From: JAITVM01 sp031551135
GTDB taxonomy: Bacteria > Bacillota > Clostridia > Lachnospirales > JAITVM01
Reading direction: 5' to 3'
Assembly: GCA_031551135.1 (NCBI GenBank)
Contig: JAVBOA010000027.1
Span: 40,769 to 104,768 of the forward strand
DNA length: 64,000 nucleotides
Below the pieces are notes generated by a model, which had not been told where the DNA came from, searched no databases, and worked only from the letters and a program-made list of their open reading frames with translations. A program made the position numbers and the translations under genes. This document shows, piece after piece, positions 53,630 to 62,579 of the stretch (the stretch's first letter is position 1; the number at the start of each line of letters is the position of its first letter).

Positions 53630-54844
53630 GTGAAATTACATTTTTTAAAATCAGAAAAATTTAAAACAAATATAATTTGTCTTCTCATCAGGCGGAGTTT
53701 GGAGCACGATGAAGTGAGTAAAAACTCTTTGATTGCGAATATATTAAAAAACGGTTCGGCAGATTATCCTTCTATACGGGAAATTAACAATATCACCGAG
53801 GAGATGTTCGGCAGTATTTTTGATATTCAGATTGTAAAAAAAGGAGAAGAACAGGTATTTCAGTTTTATTTTGAGTTTTTGGCTTTCAATCAGGATTTGC
53901 TTTTCAAGGGCTTCGAATTTTTGTACAATTTGATATACAATCCCCTTACAGAAAACAACGCATTCAAAGAATCTTATTTTAGATTGGAAAAAGAAATTTT
54001 AAAGCAAATTATTGAGAGCCGAGTGAATAATAAAACGAATTACGCCAAAGAACGCTGTATCGAATTAATGTGCAAAAAAGAGAGATTCGGTATTAATGCA
54101 GACGGATACGTTGAAGATTTGGAAAAAATAAATAATGAAGATTTATTAAAACATTATAAAAATATTTTGGAAAATTCGCCTATGGAATTGATAGTTTTGG
54201 GAAATTTCGAAAAAGCAGAAATTGATGAATTGTATAAAAAATTTAATTTTCCGGAAAATCGAACAAAGCTTCCGAAGGCGGAAATTATTTTTGAAAAATC
54301 AGAGCTAAAGCGGCATATTGAATATTTAAATGTAATACAAAACAAAATATGTATTGGAATCAGGCTAAACGGAGAGCCTAACGGAGAAAAATTTTATAAA
54401 ATGCTGCTGCTAAATGAGATTTTAGGCGGCGGCTCCTCGTCTTTGCTTTTTAGGAAAGTTCGAGATGAGGAAAATCTTTGTTACTATATACATTCTGTTT
54501 TATATAGATTTAAATCCATTATTCTAATCGAATCCGGAATCGATAACACCGAAAAAGCCGAATCGATAATTGTGAAACAAATAGAAAATATCTCAAACGG
54601 TGAATTTTCGGAGGATGATGTTAATGAAGCAAAAAAATCATTGATAAAAAAATATAATTCGATTAAAGACAAACAATCTGCAACGCTGGATTTTTATATC
54701 TCAAATTATTTGGCGGATGAAAACGCGGAAATCGATGAAATAATTGAAAAAATACAAAAAACCGAATATAACGGAGTATTGGATATTGCAAAGGATATGT
54801 ATATAGATACAGTATATTATTTGATGGACGGTGAAGCTGATTGA
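53630..54844 (+). CDS. M16-family peptidase-like protein, inactive-type subunit (YfmF-like)
   Basis: A 404-residue M16-fold protein. It lacks the HxxEH zinc motif but keeps the fold markers, including the C-terminal half NEILGGGSSSLLFRKVRDEE with the conserved Arg. The usual partner is an active M16 peptidase, and the next gene is exactly that, overlapping by 4 bases. The pair likely forms a heterodimeric peptidase as with YfmF/YfmH. The start is GTG 53630 behind GGGAGG. Confidence 0.82.
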   Translation: MKLHFLKSEKFKTNIICLLIRRSLEHDEVSKNSLIANILKNGSADYPSIREINNITEEMFGSIFDIQIVKKGEEQVFQFYFEFLAFNQDLLFKGFEFLYNLIYNPLTENNAFKESYFRLEKEILKQIIESRVNNKTNYAKERCIELMCKKERFGINADGYVEDLEKINNEDLLKHYKNILENSPMELIVLGNFEKAEIDELYKKFNFPENRTKLPKAEIIFEKSELKRHIEYLNVIQNKICIGIRLNGEPNGEKFYKMLLLNEILGGGSSSLLFRKVRDEENLCYYIHSVLYRFKSIILIESGIDNTEKAESIIVKQIENISNGEFSEDDVNEAKKSLIKKYNSIKDKQSATLDFYISNYLADENAEIDEIIEKIQKTEYNGVLDIAKDMYIDTVYYLMDGEAD

Positions 54845-56097
54845 AAATATTATCTGAAAATTTATCCGTTAAAAAGACGGAATCCGGAATTAGTTTATTT
54901 TTTATCCGCAAAAAAGATTATTACACAAAGCACGGATTGATTGGTGTGAACTTCGGCTCGATTTATAATAAAATAAACGCCGGCGGACAGAATTTTGAAT
55001 TCCCGTTCGGGATAGCGCATTTTTTGGAACATAAACTTTTTGATGACAAAAAAATTAATTACATGAATGAATTTATAAAACTTGGCGCTGATGTAAACGC
55101 TTTTACTAATTCTACAAATACAGCCTATTATTTCAACACCGGAGAGAATTTTTATAAATCCCTCGACCTTCTTATTAAAATGACCTCTGAAACCTATTTG
55201 ACCGATGAATCTGTTGAAAACGAAAAAAAAGTTATAGAGCAGGAAATTAATATGTATTCGGATTATCCGGCTTGGAACGCCTATTTGAATATGATGAAAA
55301 ATATGTATTACAACGAGAGTTTTTCGAAAAACATTGCCGGAGAAGTCGAAGACATTAAAAAAATTAACCGCAAGGATTTGGAGCTATGTTTTGATAAATT
55401 TTATATCCCCGAAAATATCTGCATTATATGTGTCGGCGATTTCGACGAAGATAAGGCTATTGCTCAAATCGAAGAAAGTATTGTAAACACAAGATACGGC
55501 GATAAAAAGAAATCCGAATTATGTAACCCGATTTTTGAGGAGGAAAAATCAAATGTAAAGTCCGATTATGTTGAGTCAAAGCTTTCGGTCGCAAACAATA
55601 TTTTTGTGCTTGGGTTCAAAGATAACGAGAAATACAATATAAAAAATATAGCGGCTTCCAAAATTTTGATTGATATAATGTTCGGCGAATCCTCTGTATT
55701 TTATAACCAAATGTACGCAAAGGGTTTGATTGACAATACTTTTAATGGGGATTATAATAATTTTAAATTTTTTGCGAATTCTGTTTTGGGCGGTATCAGC
55801 AAAAATCCAAAGGAATTATGTAAATATATTTTAGAGCAGATTAACAATACAAAACAAAGCGGAATTGATCAAAAGCGTTTTGAGCAAATAAAGAAAAAGC
55901 ATCTGGGACTTTTTATCAGAGGTTTCAATAATTTAGAGAGTATCTCTAATCTAACGCTTGATTTATTTTCGAAAAACGGGGATTTTGAAGAACTGCTGAA
56001 TGATTATGAAAATATCGATATCGATTATTTAAATTCACGCTTATCAAAATCTTATTTAGATGATAATTATGTTTTATCGGTTGTAAAGCCGCAGTAA
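54841..56097 (+). CDS. M16-family zinc peptidase (YfmH-like)
   Basis: A 418-residue M16 peptidase with the inverted zinc motif HFLEH (GIAHFLEHKLF) and the third ligand Glu in the VENEKKVIEQEI region. The start TTG 54841 overlaps the stop of the inactive-type partner. Substrates are probably peptides; the family is cytoplasmic in Firmicutes. Confidence 0.88.
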   Translation: MKILSENLSVKKTESGISLFFIRKKDYYTKHGLIGVNFGSIYNKINAGGQNFEFPFGIAHFLEHKLFDDKKINYMNEFIKLGADVNAFTNSTNTAYYFNTGENFYKSLDLLIKMTSETYLTDESVENEKKVIEQEINMYSDYPAWNAYLNMMKNMYYNESFSKNIAGEVEDIKKINRKDLELCFDKFYIPENICIICVGDFDEDKAIAQIEESIVNTRYGDKKKSELCNPIFEEEKSNVKSDYVESKLSVANNIFVLGFKDNEKYNIKNIAASKILIDIMFGESSVFYNQMYAKGLIDNTFNGDYNNFKFFANSVLGGISKNPKELCKYILEQINNTKQSGIDQKRFEQIKKKHLGLFIRGFNNLESISNLTLDLFSKNGDFEELLNDYENIDIDYLNSRLSKSYLDDNYVLSVVKPQ

Positions 56098-56120
56098 GTT
56101 TTGTGTAGAGGGAGGATAAG

Positions 56121-56969
56121 ATGCCTGAAGTATGGTTTCCTAATTTAGGAATCGAAATTGAAAAGCTGCCAAAAGTTGCGTTCAGCCTTTTCGGACAGGA
56201 TATTTATATGTATGCTTTGTGTATTACACTCGGCGTTGTTGTGGGGTATCTTTTGGCTGAAAAAGAAGCGCGGCGTTTGGGCATGCAAAAAGATATTATT
56301 ATTGATTTTTTAACAGTGGCCATGATTTTTGCGATAGTCGGCGCACGTTTGTATTATGTAATATTTTCTTGGGACAGCTATAAAAATGATCTTTTGAAAA
56401 TTTTTAATATACGTGAAGGTGGTATGGCTGTATATGGTACAATTATCGCAGAAATTTTCGTGGTCTATTTTTTTGCAAAACGAAGAAAAATAGATGTTTT
56501 TGATTTTATGGATTTGCTTGTACCGTCTTTGGCGATCGGTCAAGCAATCGGCAGATGGGGAAATTTTTTTAACAGAGAAGTTTTTGGAAGGTATACCGAA
56601 AATATTTTCGCTATGCGCTATATTGCAGACCAAGTTTCGACAATTCCCGAATCTGTTGCCAAACATATTTTAAATATCGACGGTGTTGAATATATCCAAG
56701 TAGAACCGACTTTTTTATATGAGTCGCTTTGGAATTTTGGAGTATTTTTTATTTTGATTTATTTGCAAAAACATAAAAAATTCAGCGGACAAGTCGTTGC
56801 CGTTTATTTTTTGCTTTATGGAATAGGCAGAACTTGGATTGAATTAATCCGTACAGACCAGCTTTTAGTTTTTGGCTTTCCGGTATCGGTAATTGTTTCG
56901 CTGCTGTTCATAATTTTCTCGTTGTTTATAATGATTAAAAAATCAAAAAATGGGGGCAAGGTGCAATGA
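56121..56969 (+). CDS. lgt: prolipoprotein diacylglyceryl transferase
   Basis: A 282-residue membrane enzyme that attaches diacylglycerol to lipobox cysteines. It has seven membrane helices and the Lgt signature GQAIGRWGNFFNREVFG, with YALCITLGVVVG at the start and IGRTWIELIRTDQL near the end. The lipoproteins in this window are its substrates. GGGAGG precedes the ATG. The stop overlaps the ung start by 4 bases. Confidence 0.94.
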   Translation: MPEVWFPNLGIEIEKLPKVAFSLFGQDIYMYALCITLGVVVGYLLAEKEARRLGMQKDIIIDFLTVAMIFAIVGARLYYVIFSWDSYKNDLLKIFNIREGGMAVYGTIIAEIFVVYFFAKRRKIDVFDFMDLLVPSLAIGQAIGRWGNFFNREVFGRYTENIFAMRYIADQVSTIPESVAKHILNIDGVEYIQVEPTFLYESLWNFGVFFILIYLQKHKKFSGQVVAVYFLLYGIGRTWIELIRTDQLLVFGFPVSVIVSLLFIIFSLFIMIKKSKNGGKVQ

Positions 56970-57637
56970 AAGCTTTGGGAAACGATTGGGATAATTTACT
57001 TGCTGATGAATTTACAAAAGAATATTATTTAAAATTACGTGAGTTTTTGAAAACGGAATATTCTACAAAAATAATTTATCCGCCGATGAACGATATCTTT
57101 AATGCGCTTAAATTTACACCATATGAAAACACTAAAGTTGTAATACTTGGCCAAGACCCTTATAAAAATCCCGGAGAAGCGCACGGGCTCTCGTTTTCTG
57201 TTTTGCCTTCTGCGAAAACACCGCCGTCCTTGCGCAATGTTTACAAAGAATTGCAAGACGATTTAAATTGCTATATTCCAAACAACGGATGCTTAATAAA
57301 ATGGACAATGCAAGGCGTAATGCTGTTAAATGCTGTTTTGACATTGGAAGCCGGAAAAAGCAAATCACACGCAAATAAAGGCTGGGAAAAATTCACCGAC
57401 AGAATAATCGAGATTATAAACGAAAAAACCGAACCGGTTGTGTTCTTGCTATGGGGCAACGACGCCGGCCGAAAAGATATTCTTATAACAAATCCGATTC
57501 ATAAGGTTTTAAAAGCTATTCATCCGAGTCCGCTCGCCGGAAACGGATTTTTGGGATGTAAACATTTTTCCAAAACAAATGAATTTTTGAAAAAAAATAA
57601 TTTGCCGGAGATTGATTGGCAAATCGAAAATATTTAG
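56966..57637 (+). CDS. ung: uracil-DNA glycosylase
   Basis: A 223-residue family 1 UDG. The water-activating GQDPYKNPGEAHGLSFSV motif and the HPSPLAGNGFLGCKHFS leucine loop are both intact. It is coupled to lgt by an ATGA overlap. The stop codon lies just 3 bases before an inserted miniature element. Confidence 0.95.
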   Translation: MKALGNDWDNLLADEFTKEYYLKLREFLKTEYSTKIIYPPMNDIFNALKFTPYENTKVVILGQDPYKNPGEAHGLSFSVLPSAKTPPSLRNVYKELQDDLNCYIPNNGCLIKWTMQGVMLLNAVLTLEAGKSKSHANKGWEKFTDRIIEIINEKTEPVVFLLWGNDAGRKDILITNPIHKVLKAIHPSPLAGNGFLGCKHFSKTNEFLKKNNLPEIDWQIENI

Positions 57638-57640
57638 TAA

Positions 57641-57752
57641 TACTATTTTCATTTAGATAAGTAGAAAAAAATTTTTCACAGTGGAGCGTTTCGCGCAATG
57701 CTTCTAGCGCGAAATGAAATATTTTTTTCTATCCTTAATATTGAAAATAGTG
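57641..57752 (+). mobile_element. TACT-MITE, long copy (112 bp)
   Basis: Palindromic copy flanked by TAA at 57638-57640 and 57753-57755, directly after ung. The right tip reads AATAGTG instead of AATAGTA. Confidence 0.9.
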
Positions 57753-57793
57753 TAATATTCTCTAAAAAATAAAACTTCTATAAAAAACAAAAA

Positions 57794-57848
57794 CCATGAG
57801 TTTATTTTTTATTAGCTGGCAGCGGGGCAATAAAAAATAAATTCATGG
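57794..57848. terminator. long hairpin downstream of the SH3 protein gene
   Basis: A 20-bp stem (57794-57813 with 57829-57848, one G-U pair) encloses AGCTGGCAGCGGGGC. It lies 15 bases beyond the SH3-protein stop and probably ends that transcript. The very long AT-rich stem is unlike the other terminators in this window. Confidence 0.65.
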
Positions 57849-57862
57849 AGAGACATAACGTA

Positions 57863-58759
57863 TTAACGTGAGAGGCTATATGCTTCCATAAGAACCTCTT
57901 GATGCCAATTGGTAAACGAATAGTTACCGTTATGAGCAGAGCTTCCTTTAAAATGAATACAAACTTGACCGTTCATACCATTATTATCGTTCACTCCGCC
58001 ACCGTGTGGCATTCCATTGATGGAAGCCGCCATTGTATGTCCGTTTATTGTAACTAAAACCGGACGCGGATCCCATTTCCAAACACCGCCGTAAGTAGAT
58101 TTCATAGTGGCGGTATCTTGTGCGGTAACCGGCTCAACATCAGCATGGCTACCATTCGAAAAAGATTTAACATAATAAACTTTTCCTGTATATATATCAT
58201 AAATTTTAGCGGACTTTCCTATTGTAAAAATCTGTTTAGCTTGACTCCATGGAGTAAGCTCGACTCCGCCGGAATAAGAATTATCAGAACCATATCTCAA
58301 AAACTCGGACTTTACATAGCCGGTTTTTGAATTAAATTTAATTTTAGACCAACCGTTGGTTGCGCTTATTACCTCTATTTGCTGACCTTCGGAGATTAAA
58401 GTAATCTTATCGTGGTCAGTAGAAGGACCGGAACGAAGATTTAAATTTGAGGTTGTATTTGCGTAACCGGCAACAGATGTATCGGCCTCATCGGCTGAGA
58501 CTTCATAAATAAATTCAGACTTAACATAACCTGTTTTACCATCGGTATTAACTTTGGACCAGCCGTCCGAACTGCTCAAGACTTCAATTTTTTTACCTGA
58601 TTTTAAAAGCGTAATAACTTGTGAGTCAGTATTTGGCTGAGAACGTAAATTTAAATTCGAATTGGTTTTGGCATAATCAGCAAAAGCTGTCGAATAAATA
58701 AAAACCGATAAAATTGCCGAAGAAAATGCCGCATAAACTAATTTATTGTATCGCAACAA
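57863..58759 (-). CDS. secreted protein with two SH3 domains and a C-terminal domain of unknown function
   Basis: A 298-residue protein from TTG 58759, which lies 10 bases after GGAGG and gives a proper signal peptide ending in STAFA. Two bacterial SH3b domains follow (SNLNLRSQPNTDSQV and SNLNLRSGPSTDHDK, each ending TGYVKSEF). The C-terminal domain has GGVWKWDPRPVLVTINGHTM, ASINGMPHGG and GQVCIHFKGS. Its His and Cys-His pattern suggests a catalytic role of L,D-transpeptidase or hydrolase type, but I do not recognise it with certainty. It is expected at the cell wall. Confidence 0.75.
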   Translation of the reverse strand: MLRYNKLVYAAFSSAILSVFIYSTAFADYAKTNSNLNLRSQPNTDSQVITLLKSGKKIEVLSSSDGWSKVNTDGKTGYVKSEFIYEVSADEADTSVAGYANTTSNLNLRSGPSTDHDKITLISEGQQIEVISATNGWSKIKFNSKTGYVKSEFLRYGSDNSYSGGVELTPWSQAKQIFTIGKSAKIYDIYTGKVYYVKSFSNGSHADVEPVTAQDTATMKSTYGGVWKWDPRPVLVTINGHTMAASINGMPHGGGVNDNNGMNGQVCIHFKGSSAHNGNYSFTNWHQEVLMEAYSLSR

Positions 58760-59001
58760 TGTAAACAATCCTCCATAAAATGCAAGCACAACGGTATGTT
58801 CAAGCAAAGAATTAATTATTATGTAATAATTTATTAATATTTTAATCAATAAATATAGTTTTGTCAATAGCAAATCAAAATATTTTTTAAAGAATTTTGA
58901 AAACACTGTAGTATTACAGTTAATAAATTATTAACTTAAATTTAATAATTATGTAATCGAATTATCCGATGTTTGTTATTTTTAGGCACTTTTTGGCACA
59001 T

Positions 59002-59128
59002 ATACTATTTTCATTTTAATTAATACTACTTTCATTTAGATAAATAGAAAAAAATTCACAAGCATTCCGCACTGGTTGGCAGGAACGGATGTGAAAATTG
59101 TTTTCGCTCGTTCAAGTTCTTAAAATCA
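59002..59128. repeat. degenerate TACT-MITE remnants
   Basis: TACTATTTTCATTTT at 59002 and a second start TACTACTTTCATTTAGATAA near 59024 are followed by AATAGAAAAAAATTCAC and then diverged sequence. This looks like at least one old, decayed copy abutting the intact copy at 59129. The stretch 58760-59001 is AT-rich with no gene seen. Confidence 0.6.
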
Positions 59129-59240
59129 TACTATTTTCAATATTAAGGATAGAAAAAAATATTTCATTTCGCGCTTGAAGCATTGCGCGAAACGCTCCGC
59201 TGTGAAAAATTTTTTTCTACTTATCTAAATGAAAATAGTA
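59129..59240 (-). mobile_element. TACT-MITE, long copy (112 bp), ending the epimerase gene
   Basis: Palindromic copy flanked by TCA at 59126-59128 and 59241-59243. Its right end overlaps the 3' end of the epimerase gene and supplies that gene's last codons and stop. Confidence 0.93.
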
Positions 59241-60087
59241 TCAATTCATCAATTAAATCATAAATCCAAGAATTTAATTCCGAGAATTTAAACCCAATTT
59301 CTTCGGATTTTCTTAAATCTAAACTAAATGTCGGCGCGGAATTATACGGAGCATTTTCTCCGTCTTTTGATACTATTGCTTTTTTGCCGGATTTCTTTTC
59401 TGCATACTCAATAATCTTCCGAATCGAGATATTTCCATAGCTCGCCGCATTTATTTGACCGCAAAAATCAGATTTCGATAAATACGCCATAAAATCCGCC
59501 GCTTCTTTAGAGGAAACAAAGGCTATCCGCTCATCCAAATTATCAATAAACATCGGTATCGATTTCATAATATGCTGGATATAAAAGCTAAATCTTTTTG
59601 TATAATCGTCCGTTCCGATTACATAAGGAAATCTAATAGAAACCGGTTTAAATTTTTCATATATCTGAAATATAGCAGTTTCAGCTTGTCTTTTTATTTC
59701 ATCATATGCAAAATCTTTTGATGTACAATATTTCAAATTATATTCATGCGGATTAAATGCCTCTTCCCGAATATTTTCATAAATATCTTTATAAACAGAA
59801 ATCGACGAGATTTGAATATATTTTTCGCAAGAAATTATATCCAAAAGATTTTTTACATCTATTGAAGAATACGCAATGCAATCATATACAATGTCGAATT
59901 TCTTTCCGCTAAAAGCTGCTTTAATGCTTTCTTCGTCGTTTCGGTCAAATTTTATCCGCTCGAGCGAATCTCCGAATGAATCCGGAATAATTCCGCGGTT
60001 CGCGATTGTAATTTTGTGAGATTTTAATAAATTCTTTGTTAAATGCACGCCCATAAAACGTGTTCCGCCAACAATCAAAATGTCCAT
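59221..60087 (-). CDS. NAD-dependent epimerase/reductase (SDR family) with a MITE-encoded C terminus
   Basis: A 288-residue extended SDR protein. The NAD site is MDILIVGGTRFMGVHL, and the active-site Tyr/Lys region appears as YCTSKDFAYDEIKRQAE with RFPYVIGTDDYTKRF downstream. I chose ATG 60087 because CGGAGGA precedes it; ATG 60105 does not have a site. The last residues (LFSFR) and the stop lie within an inserted miniature element, so the original C terminus has been replaced. The family acts on nucleotide sugars or isoflavone-type substrates; the exact one is unknown. Confidence 0.82.
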   Translation of the reverse strand: MDILIVGGTRFMGVHLTKNLLKSHKITIANRGIIPDSFGDSLERIKFDRNDEESIKAAFSGKKFDIVYDCIAYSSIDVKNLLDIISCEKYIQISSISVYKDIYENIREEAFNPHEYNLKYCTSKDFAYDEIKRQAETAIFQIYEKFKPVSIRFPYVIGTDDYTKRFSFYIQHIMKSIPMFIDNLDERIAFVSSKEAADFMAYLSKSDFCGQINAASYGNISIRKIIEYAEKKSGKKAIVSKDGENAPYNSAPTFSLDLRKSEEIGFKFSELNSWIYDLIDELILFSFR

Positions 60088-60153
60088 AATATCCTCCGTT
60101 TTCAAGAAACCTGCTACCTATTATGACGAACGAAAACAAAATTCAATCGTTCG

Positions 60154-62391
60154 TCAGTAAATATAATTTTTCGTAAATGACCTTTCGCAGTTGATTATTC
60201 CCGACGGCTCTCCCTCGTATAAAATTTCGCCGCCGCGGCTTCCTCCGTCCGGACCCAAATCAATTATCCAATCCGCATTTTTTATAATTTCGATATTGTG
60301 CTCGATAACCAAAACCGTATTTCCTTTTTTGACCAGCTTATTTATTATGGATAAAATATTCTCGATATCGGACATATGAAGCCCCGTGGTCGGCTCGTCC
60401 AAAATATAAATATTACCTTTTTTGTTCAGCTCTTTTGCAATCTTCAGCCTTTGACATTCACCGCCGGAAAGCGAATTAAGCGGCTGTCCCAAAGTCATAT
60501 ATCCAAGACCGACATCCACAATGCTTTTTAATTTATTGTTTATATCTTTGGAATCAAAAAATTCAAACGCTTCGGATATCGTCATATCCATAACATCCAC
60601 AATATTTTTGCCCTTGTATCTATATTCCAAAACCTCTTTTTTGAAACGTTTTCCTTCACATTCGGAGCATACAATATTGATTGTATCCATAAATGAAAGC
60701 GATATTTCGAGGCTTCCGATGCCCTTGCATTTTTCGCATGCGCCCTCGGAATTATAAGAGAACAAACCCACGCTTTGATTATTTTCGACGGAAAATAATT
60801 TTCGAATAGAGTCCATAATTCCGCTATAGGTTGCCGAATTTGACCTTATATTGGCATTTAACGGACTTTGGTCAATTTTTATCGCATCCGGATATTGTTT
60901 CGAAAAAACTTGATTAACGAGAGTAGATTTTCCGGAGCCGGCCACGCCCGTAACAACTGTAAAAACTCCGCGCGGCACTTTTAAAGCTACATTTTTCAAA
61001 TTATGCAGACTGGATTTTTCGGTTTCCAAAAATCCTTCGGGCTTTCGCGGATTTTTATTTAGTTCATATTTTTTATTTAGAAATTTCGCCGTCAATGTAT
61101 CTGCCGAAAACAAATCATTGTATAATCCGCTGAATACGATTTTGCCGCCCTTTGAGCCAGCGAAAGGTCCGACATCAACAATATAATCCGCTATTTTTAT
61201 AACATCGGGATCGTGTTCCACAACGATAACCGTATTGCCTTTATCCCGCAGTTTTATTAAAAGCTCGTTCAATCGGTGCACGTCTCGTGCGTGCAGACCG
61301 ATGCTCGGCTCATCAAAAATATAAAGCACATCCGTCAAAGAAGATGAAAGCTGTTTAACCATCTTGACTCTTTGAGATTCTCCGCCCGAAAGCGTCGGCG
61401 TTTCACGATTCAAATTTACATAATCGAGTCCTATATCAATCAAAGACTGCACACGTTCTGTTATCGATTTTACAATCGGCTTTGCGATTTCGCTGTCAAT
61501 CGTTTTTAAAACCGAAATCAATTCGTCCAATTGCATTTCCGTTAAATCAAAAATCGAATATCCGTTTATTTTGCAATCCAAAACTTTTTTGTTATATCTT
61601 TTGCCCTCACAAAGCGGACATTTGCAGGTCATCGAAAACTTGTCCATTTTTTCCTGACCGGATTTTGTTTTTTCTCTGTCATTTTTTATATATACGCGCG
61701 AGAATTTTTCCGCAAGGCCTTCATAGGATGTATTCATATCGCTGTCCATAAAGCTGAGTTTAACTTTTTCGTTCTTTCCATAAATTAATTTTTCGAATTC
61801 TTCTGCCGAATAATCCTTAATTTTTTTATCTATATCAAAAAATCCAATATTGGCATAAAATTTCCAAGACCAAGTTCCGATGCCGAATCCCGGCAATAAA
61901 ATCGCGCCTTCGTTTAAAGATTTCTCCATATCAATAGCCTGCGACAAATCCAAGGTAACAATCCTGCCGATACCCTCACATTCCGGGCACATTCCTTCGG
62001 GGTCATTAAACGAAAAACTGTTCGCATATCCTAAATGCGGCGTTCCGATTCGTGAAAACAAAAGCCGCAGAAGTGAATTTATATCCGTAATCGTTCCCAA
62101 AGTGGAACGTGAATTTCCGCCGATTCTTTTTTGGTCAACAACGATTGCTGTGGACAGATTATTTATCATATCTGCGTCGGGCTGCTTGTGTTTCGGTAAA
62201 AAAGTTCTGATAAAATTGCTGAAGGTCTCGTTAATCAGCCTGCCCGCTTCTTCCGCCACAGTGTCAAATACAATAGACGATTTCCCCGAACCCGAAACCC
62301 CCGTAAAAATTGTTATTTTCTTTTTTGGTATTTTCAAGTCAATATTTTTTAAATTATTCTCACGTGCACCAACAATCTCAATATAGTCCAA
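60154..62391 (-). CDS. UvrA2-like ABC protein (short UvrA paralogue)
   Basis: A 745-residue UvrA family protein with two ABC cassettes (TGVSGSGKSS and TGVAGSGKST; LSGGESQRV and LSGGECQRL; both Walker B sites) and zinc motifs CPECEGIGR, CPLCEGKRY, CEKCKGIG and CSECEGKR. Full UvrA is about 940 residues. The missing length corresponds to the UvrB-binding region, as in UvrA2/DrrC-type proteins linked to drug or DNA-intercalator resistance. The start is TTG 62391 behind GGAGGT. The epimerase gene lies 66 bases downstream. Confidence 0.88.
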   Translation of the reverse strand: MDYIEIVGARENNLKNIDLKIPKKKITIFTGVSGSGKSSIVFDTVAEEAGRLINETFSNFIRTFLPKHKQPDADMINNLSTAIVVDQKRIGGNSRSTLGTITDINSLLRLLFSRIGTPHLGYANSFSFNDPEGMCPECEGIGRIVTLDLSQAIDMEKSLNEGAILLPGFGIGTWSWKFYANIGFFDIDKKIKDYSAEEFEKLIYGKNEKVKLSFMDSDMNTSYEGLAEKFSRVYIKNDREKTKSGQEKMDKFSMTCKCPLCEGKRYNKKVLDCKINGYSIFDLTEMQLDELISVLKTIDSEIAKPIVKSITERVQSLIDIGLDYVNLNRETPTLSGGESQRVKMVKQLSSSLTDVLYIFDEPSIGLHARDVHRLNELLIKLRDKGNTVIVVEHDPDVIKIADYIVDVGPFAGSKGGKIVFSGLYNDLFSADTLTAKFLNKKYELNKNPRKPEGFLETEKSSLHNLKNVALKVPRGVFTVVTGVAGSGKSTLVNQVFSKQYPDAIKIDQSPLNANIRSNSATYSGIMDSIRKLFSVENNQSVGLFSYNSEGACEKCKGIGSLEISLSFMDTINIVCSECEGKRFKKEVLEYRYKGKNIVDVMDMTISEAFEFFDSKDINNKLKSIVDVGLGYMTLGQPLNSLSGGECQRLKIAKELNKKGNIYILDEPTTGLHMSDIENILSIINKLVKKGNTVLVIEHNIEIIKNADWIIDLGPDGGSRGGEILYEGEPSGIINCERSFTKNYIY

Positions 62392-62437
62392 AAAATTACC
62401 TCCTGAATTTTTTATTTATTCAAATAAAATAGTATTA

Positions 62438-62467
62438 TACTATTTTCATTATAAAGGATAGAAAAAA
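62438..62467. repeat. TACT-MITE, solo half
   Basis: TACTATTTTCATTATAAAGG, then ATAGAAAAAAA, with no matching right end. It is preceded by AAAATAGTATTA, which looks like the right end of another copy plus a TTA duplication. Confidence 0.6.
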
Positions 62468-62579
62468 AGCTTTATCTTCACAAACTACTGTATTTACAAA
62501 ATAGCGATATTATTATACCATAATCTGTAGGGTATTAGAATCTTCATATTAGTAATATTATATCCATAGGAGAATTTAG

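Noticed and set aside
60125..60155. GACGAACG / CGTTCGTC hairpin between the UvrA2-like and epimerase genes
   Set aside because: No T tract on either side, and a 15-base AT-rich loop. It is too weak to call a terminator.
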